Positions 25,538 through 33,666 of a stretch of 64,000 nt of DNA are shown one piece after another. The translations under genes and the position numbers were made by a program. The number at the start of each line of letters is the position of its first letter. Position 1 is the stretch's first letter. Location: positions 2,638,001-2,702,000 of the forward strand of contig NZ_CP016537.2 of the NCBI RefSeq assembly GCF_001687585.2. The letters are read 5' to 3'. This DNA comes from Planococcus halocryophilus (GTDB lineage Bacteria > Bacillota > Bacilli > Bacillales_A > Planococcaceae). The notes under the pieces are model-generated. The model was not told the origin of the DNA. It did no database searches and was given only the letters and a program-made list of their open reading frames with translations.

Positions 25538-26698
25538 TCAGTGTAACCGGATTAAGAATTTATTGAATTCTGCTTCTTTGATAAAATTCTCCATCACGTG
25601 ATTGCTTTCAAACTCATTTGCTTTCATGCGCTCTTTTTTGGAAATTTTGTTGTATTCTTCTTTGCTCGATAGCAGCTTCATAATTTGTTCTTCGACACTG
25701 AACAACTCGCTCTTATCTGAGAAAGAATCGCCACTTTCATACGGTGGCAATTGGTGAAGAAAGCCTTCTGTTAATCCGAAACGGTCGTTTACTTTGCCGA
25801 CAATTCCCGGAATGCCACAGCCCGCTGCTTCGATAAGCGGAACGCCCATGCCTACAAAACAAAACGTGTTTTGCAATGCTGCTTTTTTATCGCTCGGTTT
25901 GAACTTACCGTGCATAAAGATATGATTACGTGCTGGGGAATTGGCAATCTTTTTACGCAAGCTATCTTCTCCTTGCCCTATCCCGTAAATGTGATACGTA
26001 AATTCCGGATCGATTTGGATTAACCTTTCCATAATATCGATCATGTAATAGTTATAAGTGCGAAAGTGTGCTAATTGACCGATAGAGACAATGCGTCGGG
26101 ATTCAGAATTGCCTAGTGGACTCATCGCTGTGCAAAAATCCAACGGCAGTGGGAAAATCGCATTTCCTAATGGTTGTCCAATCGCATTTTCCGTTCTTTC
26201 TTTAATCGATGGATTCATGAACATCAGTTTTTGAGCAAATTTTGGATCGATTAACTTTAACGCTTTGACTGCTCCGCCTACCCCTTTTTGAGCATAGCTG
26301 TCTGGAGAGTATACTCCTGACAACCGTTTTCTTGCTGGCAATAAGTACGATAATAAGAACGACAACGGCCCAAATGAGTAAACCAAATCGAATTTCTGTT
26401 CGATGCGTCTGCTTAACATTTTAGTCGCAAGCCATAAGTTAATCGTTGGATCTCTCAAATCTTCATCCACGACAATCGTTACGCCTTTAAGCGATTCTAG
26501 TTCACGTAATAATGGTCCGCCGCTGCTATACAAGAACAATGTAACTTTATAGCCATTCGCACTGAACCATTTCACCATTTTCACGACTAACATTTCGATG
26601 CCGCCCGACTTCATGTTTTTATGAATCAGTGCAATCGATTGGATTGATTCTTTTGGTTTTTCAAAATCGAAAAATTCGGCATTTTTGAATGTGTTCAT
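25538..26698 (-). CDS. glycosyltransferase, GT4 family
   Basis: A 386-residue GT-B enzyme. The N-terminus has IHKNMKSGGIEMLVVKMVKW and the C-terminal domain VSIGQLAHFRTYNYYMIDIM at about 188 and GMGVPLIEAAGCGIPGIVG at about 275, which holds the donor-binding Glu. The start follows GAGGTGG. It is 31 bases downstream of the RmlB-like gene, so both are probably one transcript. The pair stands apart from the main exopolysaccharide operon and on a plain mid-GC background. The acceptor is unknown; cell-surface glycan is the natural guess. Confidence 0.8.
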   Translation of the reverse strand: MNTFKNAEFFDFEKPKESIQSIALIHKNMKSGGIEMLVVKMVKWFSANGYKVTLFLYSSGGPLLRELESLKGVTIVVDEDLRDPTINLWLATKMLSRRIEQKFDLVYSFGPLSFLLSYLLPARKRLSGVYSPDSYAQKGVGGAVKALKLIDPKFAQKLMFMNPSIKERTENAIGQPLGNAIFPLPLDFCTAMSPLGNSESRRIVSIGQLAHFRTYNYYMIDIMERLIQIDPEFTYHIYGIGQGEDSLRKKIANSPARNHIFMHGKFKPSDKKAALQNTFCFVGMGVPLIEAAGCGIPGIVGKVNDRFGLTEGFLHQLPPYESGDSFSDKSELFSVEEQIMKLLSSKEEYNKISKKERMKANEFESNHVMENFIKEAEFNKFLIRLH

Positions 26699-26729
26699 GC
26701 GCCCACCTCATCTACTGTTTTATCTTCTA

Positions 26730-27701
26730 CTACTTTTTCAGAAAATCCTCAGTTTTGTTTTTATTGGAATACCAATTAAACGTGATGCGTAATCCTTTTT
26801 CGAATGGTGTAACTGGCGCAATCCCTGGCAATTTTTTATGTGGTGTTTTTTCTGATGAAAAAGCGCCCTTCTTTATAATATTGTATTTTTGATGTTCATA
26901 ATTTCCCGGGAAATGAAGAGCACCCATCAGTGATATGATGCACCAAGCAAGTTCTCGGTCTGTCAATCGAGCATTATAACCTAGTTCGTACCGGCTTCCG
27001 GAATTTCCTAAGTGAAATACCGTATCAATCGCTTCGCATAGATCGCTAACAAACAGCCAATACCGGATATTTTCAGTTGACTCTTCAAAAACACCTAATT
27101 TACCTTTTAGCGCTTGTTCGATATACGTTGGGATCAATTCTCCCTCTTTTTGCATCGGTCCGAACACTTCCGGGCTTGCAGTCGTAATGACATTTAACCC
27201 GGTATTCTTATGGAACTCATAAATCATGTCATCCGCTCTTTTTTTACTGTCGCTGTATAACGTAGGTTTAAAAGAATCTGTTACCGAAATATGGTGGAAA
27301 CATGATGCTGTGTATTTTTCTTTTGGCTGATGTGCTGATTCCATCCAAGCGTCTTGTGCCGCTTGCAATAAATTCATCGTACCGAGCACATTAGTTTGTT
27401 CGTAAAGTCGAATTTCCCCAACTTGTTCCTCGCTGCGTGTTTCTGCTGCAAAATGCATAATGTCAGTTATGTCGTAAAGCTCGAATAAATGATTGACCGC
27501 GTAAGCGTTTCGGATATCCACTCGGTGAAACGAATAACGAGATGCTTGATTGGGTCCAGAAGTAGTTTCTGAGCTAGCGGCTTCGGTATTGTAATCAATA
27601 TTCACGAGTTTGTATTCCGGGTATTTGTTTAAGTAATAATGGATGAGATTAGACCCGATAAATCCGTGCCCTCCGGTAACAAGTATGGTTTTAGCATTCA
27701 A
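26730..27701 (-). CDS. degenerate RmlB-like NAD-dependent epimerase/dehydratase
   Basis: A 323-residue extended SDR related to dTDP-glucose 4,6-dehydratase: GGHGFIGSN at about 9, HFAAETRSEEQ at about 86, YSDSK at about 152 (YxxxK kept), FGPMQ and RYWLFVSDLCEAI later. The dehydratase motif STDEVYG is altered to SVTDSF, keeping Asp but losing the catalytic Glu, and HVDRS is changed to RSEEQ. It may therefore have another reaction or only bind a nucleotide sugar. The start is TTG with AGGTGA 6-7 bases upstream. Co-transcribed with the GT4 gene. Confidence 0.75.
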   Translation of the reverse strand: MNAKTILVTGGHGFIGSNLIHYYLNKYPEYKLVNIDYNTEAASSETTSGPNQASRYSFHRVDIRNAYAVNHLFELYDITDIMHFAAETRSEEQVGEIRLYEQTNVLGTMNLLQAAQDAWMESAHQPKEKYTASCFHHISVTDSFKPTLYSDSKKRADDMIYEFHKNTGLNVITTASPEVFGPMQKEGELIPTYIEQALKGKLGVFEESTENIRYWLFVSDLCEAIDTVFHLGNSGSRYELGYNARLTDRELAWCIISLMGALHFPGNYEHQKYNIIKKGAFSSEKTPHKKLPGIAPVTPFEKGLRITFNWYSNKNKTEDFLKK

Positions 27702-28076
27702 AGCCGTTCACCTCTCTTGCGTCATTATTAAATCCAGTGGTTCCTGAGTACTTTAGCTTACTGACATCAAACTTTAGTGCCAATCATAATTACTAGGTTA
27801 TGTCATTCGAGTTAAATCTAGGTTAAAAGTTTTAGTTTTCTAAATATTTAATTATTATAACCCATTAATAGATACTTTGCATTATAAAACCAAAAAAACA
27901 TTAGACAATAGTTGTGTTTTCCTTTTAAATAGTTAGGATTATTTAATAAAATGGAAATTATTTGATAAATTTTTACTTTTTTAGGTGTTCTCTTTTTCTT
28001 CTGTATCACTTTTTAGGTCTTTACAATCACTCTTTTTTACTGATTTTTAAATTTTTTTATTTAACCAACTAAAAAA

Positions 28077-28103
28077 AGCCCGTCTCCTATTAGAAGATGG
28101 GCT
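28077..28103 (-). terminator. intrinsic terminator, minus strand
   Basis: AGCCCGTCT and AGATGGGCT pair over 9 bp (one G-U) and on the minus strand a run of seven T follows. It could end transcripts from the acyltransferase gene, 383 bases upstream. Confidence 0.65.
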
Positions 28104-28177
28104 CAGCTTTTGGACAAAAGAATATTACAATATTTCACTGTATTTAGATAGGATTTCTTCGCACTAAGCAGACGCTT
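28104..28177 (+). repeat. direct repeat flanking the acyltransferase gene, copy 1
   Basis: Starts CAGCTTTTGGACAAAAGAAT, continues through a poly-AT middle to ATTTAGATAGGAT, then CGCA..AAGCAGACGC. A second copy in the same orientation lies at 29639, so the pair brackets the gene at 28486-29511. Confidence 0.6.
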
Positions 28178-28201
28178 TGAGCCTACAAGATATGAGTGAT
28201 G

Positions 28202-28238
28202 CAACTGGCACCACAATATCCTGTTGCGGTGCCAGTTG
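28202..28238. repeat. perfect 11-bp inverted repeat
   Basis: CAACTGGCACC and GGTGCCAGTTG are exact complements separated by 15 bases. No T-run follows on either strand, so it is not a simple terminator. It could be an operator or recombination site. Confidence 0.6.
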
Positions 28239-28485
28239 TCAAGAACGGCCAAATGAGTTTCCTCATCGCAAGCTCCTGCGCTATCTAATTACTCCATTCT
28301 TCCACAGGAAAGTCAGTGAGCGAAGGAACCTCGGACAGTGGCTTTAGCTTAGCGATGCAGGAGCATGGGTTTTCAGCGACGAGGGTGCCCCTCACAACCA
28401 GTACAGCTGGAAAATATACACCGTTATTCGTTCTAGTTAGGCTTTTCTAAACTCTGAACCAGTTTTCTGTTGAGAAGCTTTTTTT

Positions 28486-29511
28486 CTATGGGATTAATCG
28501 TTTCATAATCGGTAGTTTTTGCATGACTAAAATAATACCGAAGGAAATACTGAAAATGATGATCCATACAAGCGGCACACTAATAATCGGATTAAGGGTG
28601 GTTTCATTGAGTCCAAAAAACTTATTTAAATAAATTTGGATAATCGGATGGATAATGTAAATGCCGAATGTTGCGGTACTTATACGTGTAACCAATGCGT
28701 TTGATTTAATCTTATTCGCCATGTGTTGAAAGCCAATAAAAATGAATAATGTAATCAGTAAGTTATTTGGTCGGTAATGTTCGTAGAAAAACTCATCGAA
28801 CTCGCCTACTGGTTGACCAATATTTAAATAATATGTGCCCCAGACAGTCAAGATGTAACTAATAAGTGCCAGTATGCCAAGTGTCGGCAAGTATTTTTTC
28901 GGTACGGGATATAAAACGAGATATGCACCAAGTAAAAAGTAACCGATGTACGGTTCGAATAGTCCTGCCGAGAAAGCGACTTCGAAATCGAAGAATTTTG
29001 GTAGGAATGGTAAGAAACTTGAGAAGATAACCCAAAACAGTAACAACGCTTGGAAAGTTTTTTTGTCCATATGCTGAACGAGTAATTTCAAGAATGGCGT
29101 CATGATGTACAGACCAGTGATGGTGTAAAGAAACCATAAGTGGTAATAAATATCATCCGTTAGGAATTGAACGATAATTTCATAAACAGTGTAGGATTCT
29201 TCCAGCTCAAATATATTGTACAGGGTGTAAATAATGCTCCAGAAGATTAGCGGAATGACGATTTTTGATAAGCGTTTTTTGAGAAATTCTGAAACGCTTT
29301 CTTCTTTTCCACGCGTCAATAGCAATGCACCACTTAGCATGAAAAATACTGGAACGCACCAGCGTAAGCCGGCATCAAAGATGTTGGCAAAATGCCAAAT
29401 CCAATCATCGGTTGTCGTGCTATTGATAATTTTTGATACTACATGGATGCCGACAACGACGAATATCGATATCGCACGCAACCAATCCATATAATCGTAT
29501 CTTCTAGTCAT
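28486..29511 (-). CDS. acyltransferase 3 family membrane protein
   Basis: A 341-residue integral membrane protein with about 10 helices. The family signature is at the N-terminus: YDYMDWLRAISIFVVVGIHV, with the conserved His, then RWCVPVFFMLSGALLL at about 50 and LWFLYTITGLYIMTPF at about 105. Such proteins O-acylate surface polysaccharides or lipids. The ATG follows AAAGGAG. It is monocistronic, bracketed by direct repeats and repeat debris, so it may be a mobile accessory gene. The acceptor is unknown. Confidence 0.85.
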   Translation of the reverse strand: MTRRYDYMDWLRAISIFVVVGIHVVSKIINSTTTDDWIWHFANIFDAGLRWCVPVFFMLSGALLLTRGKEESVSEFLKKRLSKIVIPLIFWSIIYTLYNIFELEESYTVYEIIVQFLTDDIYYHLWFLYTITGLYIMTPFLKLLVQHMDKKTFQALLLFWVIFSSFLPFLPKFFDFEVAFSAGLFEPYIGYFLLGAYLVLYPVPKKYLPTLGILALISYILTVWGTYYLNIGQPVGEFDEFFYEHYRPNNLLITLFIFIGFQHMANKIKSNALVTRISTATFGIYIIHPIIQIYLNKFFGLNETTLNPIISVPLVWIIIFSISFGIILVMQKLPIMKRLIP

Positions 29512-29638
29512 GGGGGTGTCTCCTTTAAGTTATGTTTCTTTTGATTGTGCGATGAGTATTAATAGAATGATTGCTTTGTGTCCTTACTTTTCTCAGCAAG
29601 GGAATTCATATTATATAGAAGAAAGATGTTATCTTTTC

Positions 29639-29712
29639 CAGCTTGTAGACAAAAGAATAGTAATTCATTGTTTTGTATTTATATAGGATCCTCCGCATCA
29701 AACGGACGCTTT
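29639..29712 (+). repeat. direct repeat flanking the acyltransferase gene, copy 2
   Basis: CAGCTTGTAGACAAAAGAAT, then an AT-rich middle ending ATTTATATAGGAT, then CGGACGC. It matches the copy at 28104 in order and orientation, 1,535 bases apart. Confidence 0.6.
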
Positions 29713-29991
29713 CCGCGGACGAAGCTAGCGTAGCTATGCAGTAGCACATTTTTGCCCTTCGCCGCCCCGCGTGCTTTCTTCTTAGTGTGTGGTGAATGTT
29801 GTAGTTTAAATGCATCAAGTTCGTTTTCTTACGGCTACATTATATAGAAGGAAAATTTAAAACGTGCGAAGGGTTATTGCAGCTTGTAGACAAAAGAGGT
29901 ATTGGGAACAGTTTGTTCCAGCCCCTCTTCTTTTGACTTCTTTATTCATAAAAAAATCTCAATATTATTTACCACACCTATTTGTCACAGA

Positions 29992-30085
29992 CGTTAGCGA
30001 TGGCGAGTCCACGGGGTAGACGAAGCAAGAAGACAGGTGGTTTTCCTGGCTTCTTTCGGGAGTCATCCCCAAAGCGACCAGCGCG
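29992..30085 (+). repeat. hairpin repeat family R2, diverged copy 4
   Basis: CCACGGGGTAGACGAAGC, hairpin 30025-30057, TCATCCCCAAAGCGACC. The inner stem is CAGG/CCTG where other copies have CGAG/CTCG, and the outer pair is GGGG/CCCC where others have GGGC/GCCC, so pairing is kept although the bases changed. Confidence 0.75.
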
Positions 30086-30207
30086 GTTTTATGGCTTTGC
30101 AAACTGCCCAAGTGGAATTTAACTGTAGTCTCTGGGTTTATTTTATTCGCTTTCTTATTTTAGCTTGTTCATGTGATTAGAACCACTACAAATTGATTGC
30201 AATTGTG

Positions 30208-31167
30208 TTACTCGACTAATTGTTTGCAGAGCTTCTGAATTTCTTCGCGGCGTGTGTCGAGTAATTCTTGGCCGAGTTTGATGAGTGCGTTGATGTTTTG
30301 TGCTGAGCCGTCGTCTAGTTTTTCGGTGCCGGGTTGGATCAATTCAATTTGGAAGCGGTAATAGCGTTGGCTTTCTTCTCGGTTTGGTAGCACAAATTTT
30401 AGTTGGTAGTCGACAACGTCTGAGCTGCCGTCGGATAAGACATACCATAAAGGTTTGGCCCAACTAAGCAGTCCCCATGTTCTGTATTTCTCGAATTGAA
30501 TGGTGAGCTGCGGGTTGCCGGTTCCGAGCGAGACGATTAATAATTCTTCGTCTGGAAAAAGTTCTTTTGCTTCGGCATACGCGCACATCGCTGGATTGTT
30601 GGCAAATACGCCGCCATCGATAAAGCTAGCGCCTGGGTATTCTTTTATTTTTTTGGGAGTGAAATAAGTGGGTGCTGCAGAGGCAGCACGTGCGACGTCT
30701 GTCATCTTCACGTCGCGTTCGATTTTTTTCGTGTGAATGTCGCGACTTTTGAAAAAAGCAGTAAAGCGTCCATGGAGTTCGTAGCTAGGCACAACGACAT
30801 CTGCGATTGCTTCCGAGAGCATTGTCGGGCCAAAATATTTTTTGAGTGCTTTTTCAAGTGCACGAGCTTGATAACGGCTTGTGAAAATGCCGCGGGTGAT
30901 TTTGAAAAATAAGGATTTATCGAAGATTTCGTGTGATTCGTCTTTGTAAAAGCCTAAAAACTGTGCAGCTGTGTAGCGAGGCTTCGTATGATTTTGCGGA
31001 TCTGGCGCAACCAGTCCGAGTGCTAAAATGCCTCCCGTTGATGCCCCGACGACCAAATCAAATAGCTCCGAAACCGGCTTTCCACTTTGTGCTTCTAGTT
31101 CTGCAAGCAGCATCGCTGGAATAATCCCTCGCACGCCGCCCCCGTCTATCGATAAAACCTTTTTCAT
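30208..31167 (-). CDS. patatin-like phospholipase
   Basis: A 319-residue cytoplasmic patatin domain lipase/acyl hydrolase. The oxyanion loop SIDGGGVRGIIPA is at residue 7, the nucleophile-elbow VGASTGG (GxSxG) at about 41 and the Asp motif FIDGGVFANNP at about 180, giving a complete Ser-Asp dyad. It belongs to the CapV/patatin-type group in length; however, no cyclase or other defence partner lies beside it, so I call it only a lipase. I start at ATG 31165-31167 behind GAGGTG; a GTG two codons earlier overlaps that site. Monocistronic between repeat gaps. Confidence 0.85.
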   Translation of the reverse strand: MKKVLSIDGGGVRGIIPAMLLAELEAQSGKPVSELFDLVVGASTGGILALGLVAPDPQNHTKPRYTAAQFLGFYKDESHEIFDKSLFFKITRGIFTSRYQARALEKALKKYFGPTMLSEAIADVVVPSYELHGRFTAFFKSRDIHTKKIERDVKMTDVARAASAAPTYFTPKKIKEYPGASFIDGGVFANNPAMCAYAEAKELFPDEELLIVSLGTGNPQLTIQFEKYRTWGLLSWAKPLWYVLSDGSSDVVDYQLKFVLPNREESQRYYRFQIELIQPGTEKLDDGSAQNINALIKLGQELLDTRREEIQKLCKQLVE

Positions 31168-31678
31168 TTTCACACCTCTTTTTGAATGTTCAGACTTTAA
31201 TTCATTGTAAGAAGTTGGGGTCTACTTGTCAAAATTCATTCGCAAATCATTATTGTAATCTCATTAGTTACGCAATTGAGATATTAATCTATTCTATTTA
31301 GCAATTTATCGACAAATAGATTTACCTGATAGTCTGTCCACACCCTTTTTCATATTTTTTTGATTTTGTATAGGCCACGTATAGCTGTAATACTTTTTAA
31401 TTATGGTTTTATTAACCATTTAATTGTAATAAAAATCCCGATTTTTCTGTTTAAACGTGAATTTTTTTAAAATAAACATATTTCCCATATTTTTTCTGTT
31501 TATAAATGCTTGGTATGACTGGGTTTTGGAGCCGCCTTTTATTTGTTATATAACTGTAATATAACTGCAATTAAATTGACGTTGTTTTTAAGTTGTTCTG
31601 TCTATATAGTAAATGACAGAGCAAAATATTATTAATTCATATACTTGAATAATGAAAAACTTGGAGGAACCAACAACA
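31168..31678. other. 511-bp AT-rich gap, divergent promoter region
   Basis: Lies between the divergent patatin and NlpC/P60 genes. No open frame of interest. TCTGTC (31597-31602) and GACAGA (31615-31620) are inverted copies around TATATAGT, an operator-like arrangement near a possible -10 of the NlpC gene. Nothing else is evident. Confidence 0.45.
31597..31620 (+). promoter_or_regulatory. possible operator/-10 region of the NlpC/P60 gene
   Basis: A 6-bp inverted repeat TCTGTC..GACAGA encloses TATATAGT; TTGTTT lies about 17 bases before TATAGT. It stands about 60 bases ahead of the ATG. The evidence is a motif only. Confidence 0.3.
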
Positions 31679-32419
31679 ATGAAAAAGATATTCTTCACGC
31701 TACTTACAGCAGGATCATTGCTATTTGCTAACTCAGTCACTGACGCCCAGGCCGCTCAACCCGTTCAAAACGAAATTTCTACTTCTCAAGAATCTACAGT
31801 TTCAACTATAGAGCAAGTTGCTGCAAGCAAAGCAACTGCCAAATCAGGTACATTTAAAACCAAATACACTTCAAATGTTCGCGCGGATGCGGGAACAAAA
31901 AACAAAGTTATCACAGTTGCTAAAAAAGGGTCAATTGCTACAGCGACTCACCAAAAGAAAGTCGGCAAATCAACTTGGTACAAAGTAAAAGTCAACGGCA
32001 AGTCTGGTTGGATTTTAAGCACATTGTTAACTTCTACAACGGTTAAGAAAGCTTCCGTTTCAACTTCTTCTTCTGCAGTCGTTTCAGAAGCATTGGCATT
32101 GAAAGGCATTCCTTACAAATTTGGTGGCACGACGACTGCTGGGTTTGATTGCAGCGGATTTATCCAATATGCGTTTAAACAAGCCGGTAAGAGTGTTTCA
32201 CGTTCGACGTTAACGCAATATGCGGAGAGCTACACTGTTAGCACTCCACAGCCAGGAGATTTGGTTTTCTTTGCTAATACGTACCGCGCTGGGATCTCAC
32301 ACGTTGGGATTTACATCGGTAACAACCAGTTCGTGCATTCAGGCGGAGCGAAAGCTGAAGTTAAGAGCATGAATGATCCATACTGGGGCAAGAAATTCCA
32401 CAGCTTCAAACGTTTCTAA
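31679..32419 (+). CDS. secreted SH3-NlpC/P60 cell-wall hydrolase
   Basis: A 246-residue exported peptidoglycan endopeptidase. A signal peptide (KKIFFTLLTAGSLLFANS, cut near AQA) is followed by a bacterial SH3 domain at about 65-125 (SNVRADAGTKNKVI, WYKVKVNGKSGWI) and a C-terminal NlpC/P60 domain. The catalytic Cys is in GFDCSGFIQYAF at about 155, His in SHVGIYIGNNQFVHSGG at about 210. It should cleave peptide stems between D-Glu and the diamino acid. I start at ATG 31679 because TTGGAGGA lies 10 bases upstream; the ATG nine codons earlier would place the ribosome site inside the gene. Confidence 0.92.
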   Translation: MKKIFFTLLTAGSLLFANSVTDAQAAQPVQNEISTSQESTVSTIEQVAASKATAKSGTFKTKYTSNVRADAGTKNKVITVAKKGSIATATHQKKVGKSTWYKVKVNGKSGWILSTLLTSTTVKKASVSTSSSAVVSEALALKGIPYKFGGTTTAGFDCSGFIQYAFKQAGKSVSRSTLTQYAESYTVSTPQPGDLVFFANTYRAGISHVGIYIGNNQFVHSGGAKAEVKSMNDPYWGKKFHSFKRF

Positions 32420-32435
32420 TTCTATACGGAATTCC

Positions 32436-32490
32436 AAAAGGGTGACCCGAAAGTCTGCTAATAGCAGGTTTTTGCTGGTCCCCTTTTTTA
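32436..32490 (+). terminator. intrinsic terminator after NlpC/P60 gene
   Basis: AAAAGGGTGACC pairs with GGTCCCCTTTT, with an inner CTGCT/AGCAG hairpin, followed by a T-run. It ends the gene just before the left mirror block. Confidence 0.7.
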
Positions 32491-32645
32491 TTTTTCGGGG
32501 GGAGAATTCGCTACAGATGGGCGCTTTCCCGCGGGAGTCGCCATCTTCCGCTTTTTCTTAGGTTTCTTCGCATAGTATCGAAATAGAATTCAATTCTAAC
32601 TTTTGTATCAATAGTAGGAATTGGTACGTAGCTATTTGTACTATC

Positions 32646-32990
32646 GCGTTTCGCTTGCGAAACGCTGGCATCTATTGTGAGTTGGGTTTGGGAGCTTTTA
32701 TGCGAACTTTTTTGGCTGTTACATGAACTTTTTAACCTGTTACCTGAACTTTCGAGGTCTTTACATGACTTTTCGGACGCTTTACATGAATGCGGTCCTC
32801 TTACACTAACTTTGACGCGTTTTACATGAACTTTTTCTCTCTTTACATGAACTTTTGACGTCTTTATCCGACTTTTCCAGCTCTTTATATGAACTCCAAA
32901 ATCCTCAACAAGCGCACCACTTTCCTAAATCTCCATTTGGTTAATCAAAAGTTCAAAAAACTGATTGGAAACTGTTCGCGTGGCGAACAG
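32646..32990 (+). repeat. 21-bp satellite module A with end palindromes P1 and P2
   Basis: P1 is GCGTTTCGC-TT-GCGAAACGC (32646-32665) followed by TGGCAT. About ten 21-bp units follow (32690-32893), such as TTACATGAACTTTTTAACCTG and TTTACATGAACTTTTGACGTC. Then AACTGATTGGAAA leads to P2, CTGTTCGC-GTG-GCGAACAG (32972-32990). Unit order matches module B when B is read on the minus strand, including a shortened TACATGAATGCGGTCC unit. Confidence 0.85.
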
Positions 32991-33129
32991 CTTAATATAA
33001 TAGCTGCCGCATTTTACCCATTCCACTTCACAGATAAGATGTGACGATTCATGAAATACCTGTATAAAAGGAGCATGCTTTTGTAAAAACGTTGAGCTTT
33101 AAGATGCCCTACTCTTTCTATCTCATTAA

Positions 33130-33592
33130 ACAACTACCCAGCCGAGGAGCGCCACGGGCTAGGCGAAGCAAGAAGACGAGTGCTCTTCTCGGCTTCTTGC
33201 GAAAGTCATGCCCAAAGCGAGCGAAGGCGACTCTAGAACCTGCACTTACTCCTCCCATATAAAAAATATATTCATCAACTATCATCCGAACCTAGTCGAG
33301 CTATGCCCAAAGCGTCCGAAGGCGACTTCTAAAACTTTACACTACCTACTACTCAAAAACAGTAGCTCTTTGTATATTAACCAACTACCCAGCCGAGGAG
33401 CGCCACGGGCTAGACGAAGCGAGCGAAGGCGACTTCTAGAACTTCACACTACCTACTAAAAAAGTAGCTCTTTCTCTAACAACCAACTACCCAGCCGAGG
33501 CGCGTCCACGGGCTAGGCGAAGCGATAAGACGAGTGCTCTTCTCGGCTTATCGCGGGAGCCATGCCCAAAGCGGCCGAAGGCGACTTCTAAA
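33130..33592 (+). repeat. R2 array left (four copies, two lacking the hairpin)
   Basis: Full copies at 33130-33240 (hairpin 33168-33200) and 33481-33592 (hairpin 33522-33554); hairpin-less derivatives at 33293-33335 and 33380-33437. Spacers contain CTAGAACCTGCACTTACTCC or CACTACCTACTA..AGTAGCTCTTT, which recur in the right array. Confidence 0.85.
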
Positions 33593-33641
33593 ACTCCTCA
33601 AAATCTATCACCACCCTCCTATACTTCTAAACACATAAAAA

Positions 33642-33664
33642 AGCAGACTCTCTAAGAGCCTGCT
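33642..33664 (-). terminator. intrinsic terminator of the trypsin-like protease gene
   Basis: AGCAGACTCT and AGAGCCTGCT pair with one internal mismatch around a 3-base loop, with a T-run on the minus strand. It lies immediately after the stop codon. Confidence 0.65.
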
Positions 33665-33666
33665 CC

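Larger units (their letters stand above)
27702..28485. other. 784-bp gap: AT-rich leader, terminator, repeat relics
   Basis: The first 370 bases are very AT-rich and must contain the promoter of the RmlB-like gene; TATAAT-like sequences occur but none is convincing. The rest holds a terminator (28077-28103), a direct repeat (28104-28177), a strong inverted repeat (28202-28238) and GC-richer R3-like fragments. No gene is supported. Confidence 0.6.
29512..30207. other. 696-bp gap with repeat debris
   Basis: Contains the second copy of the direct repeat (29639-29712), an R3-like fragment (about 29690-29790, ACGGACGCTTTCCGCGGAC), a third short CAGCTTGTAGACAAAAGAGG at 29880 and an R2 copy at 29992. 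A 70-codon open frame at 29606-29818 runs through these repeats and is not supported as a gene. Confidence 0.6.
32504..33592 (+). repeat. left mirror block: R3 fragment, 21-bp module A, R2 array
   Basis: A 1.09-kb composite with the order R3-like fragment (32504-32560), conserved AT segment, palindrome P1, 21-bp array, palindrome P2, then four R2 copies. The same components appear in reverse order and on the opposite strand at 41301-42396. The two blocks therefore form a large imperfect inverted repeat around 7.7 kb of genes. Conserved connecting sequences (GCTACGTACCAATTCCTA near P1, AATAGCTGCCGCATTTTACCC after P2) show the match extends beyond the short motifs. Filling the whole gap, it leaves no room for a gene. 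Confidence 0.85.

Noticed and set aside
29606..29818. 70-codon minus-strand ORF
   Set aside because: Runs through R3-like and direct-repeat sequence; no ribosome site.
30208..31167. CBASS-type defence effector (patatin CapV)
   Set aside because: No CD-NTase/cyclase or accessory gene adjoins it; only repeat-filled gaps and an NlpC/P60 gene are nearby.
32690..32893. CRISPR array
   Set aside because: Units are contiguous 21-mers without unique spacers of constant length, and no cas gene is present in the window.
33208..33459. 83-codon plus-strand ORF
   Set aside because: Entirely within the left R2 array; frame not kept between copies.
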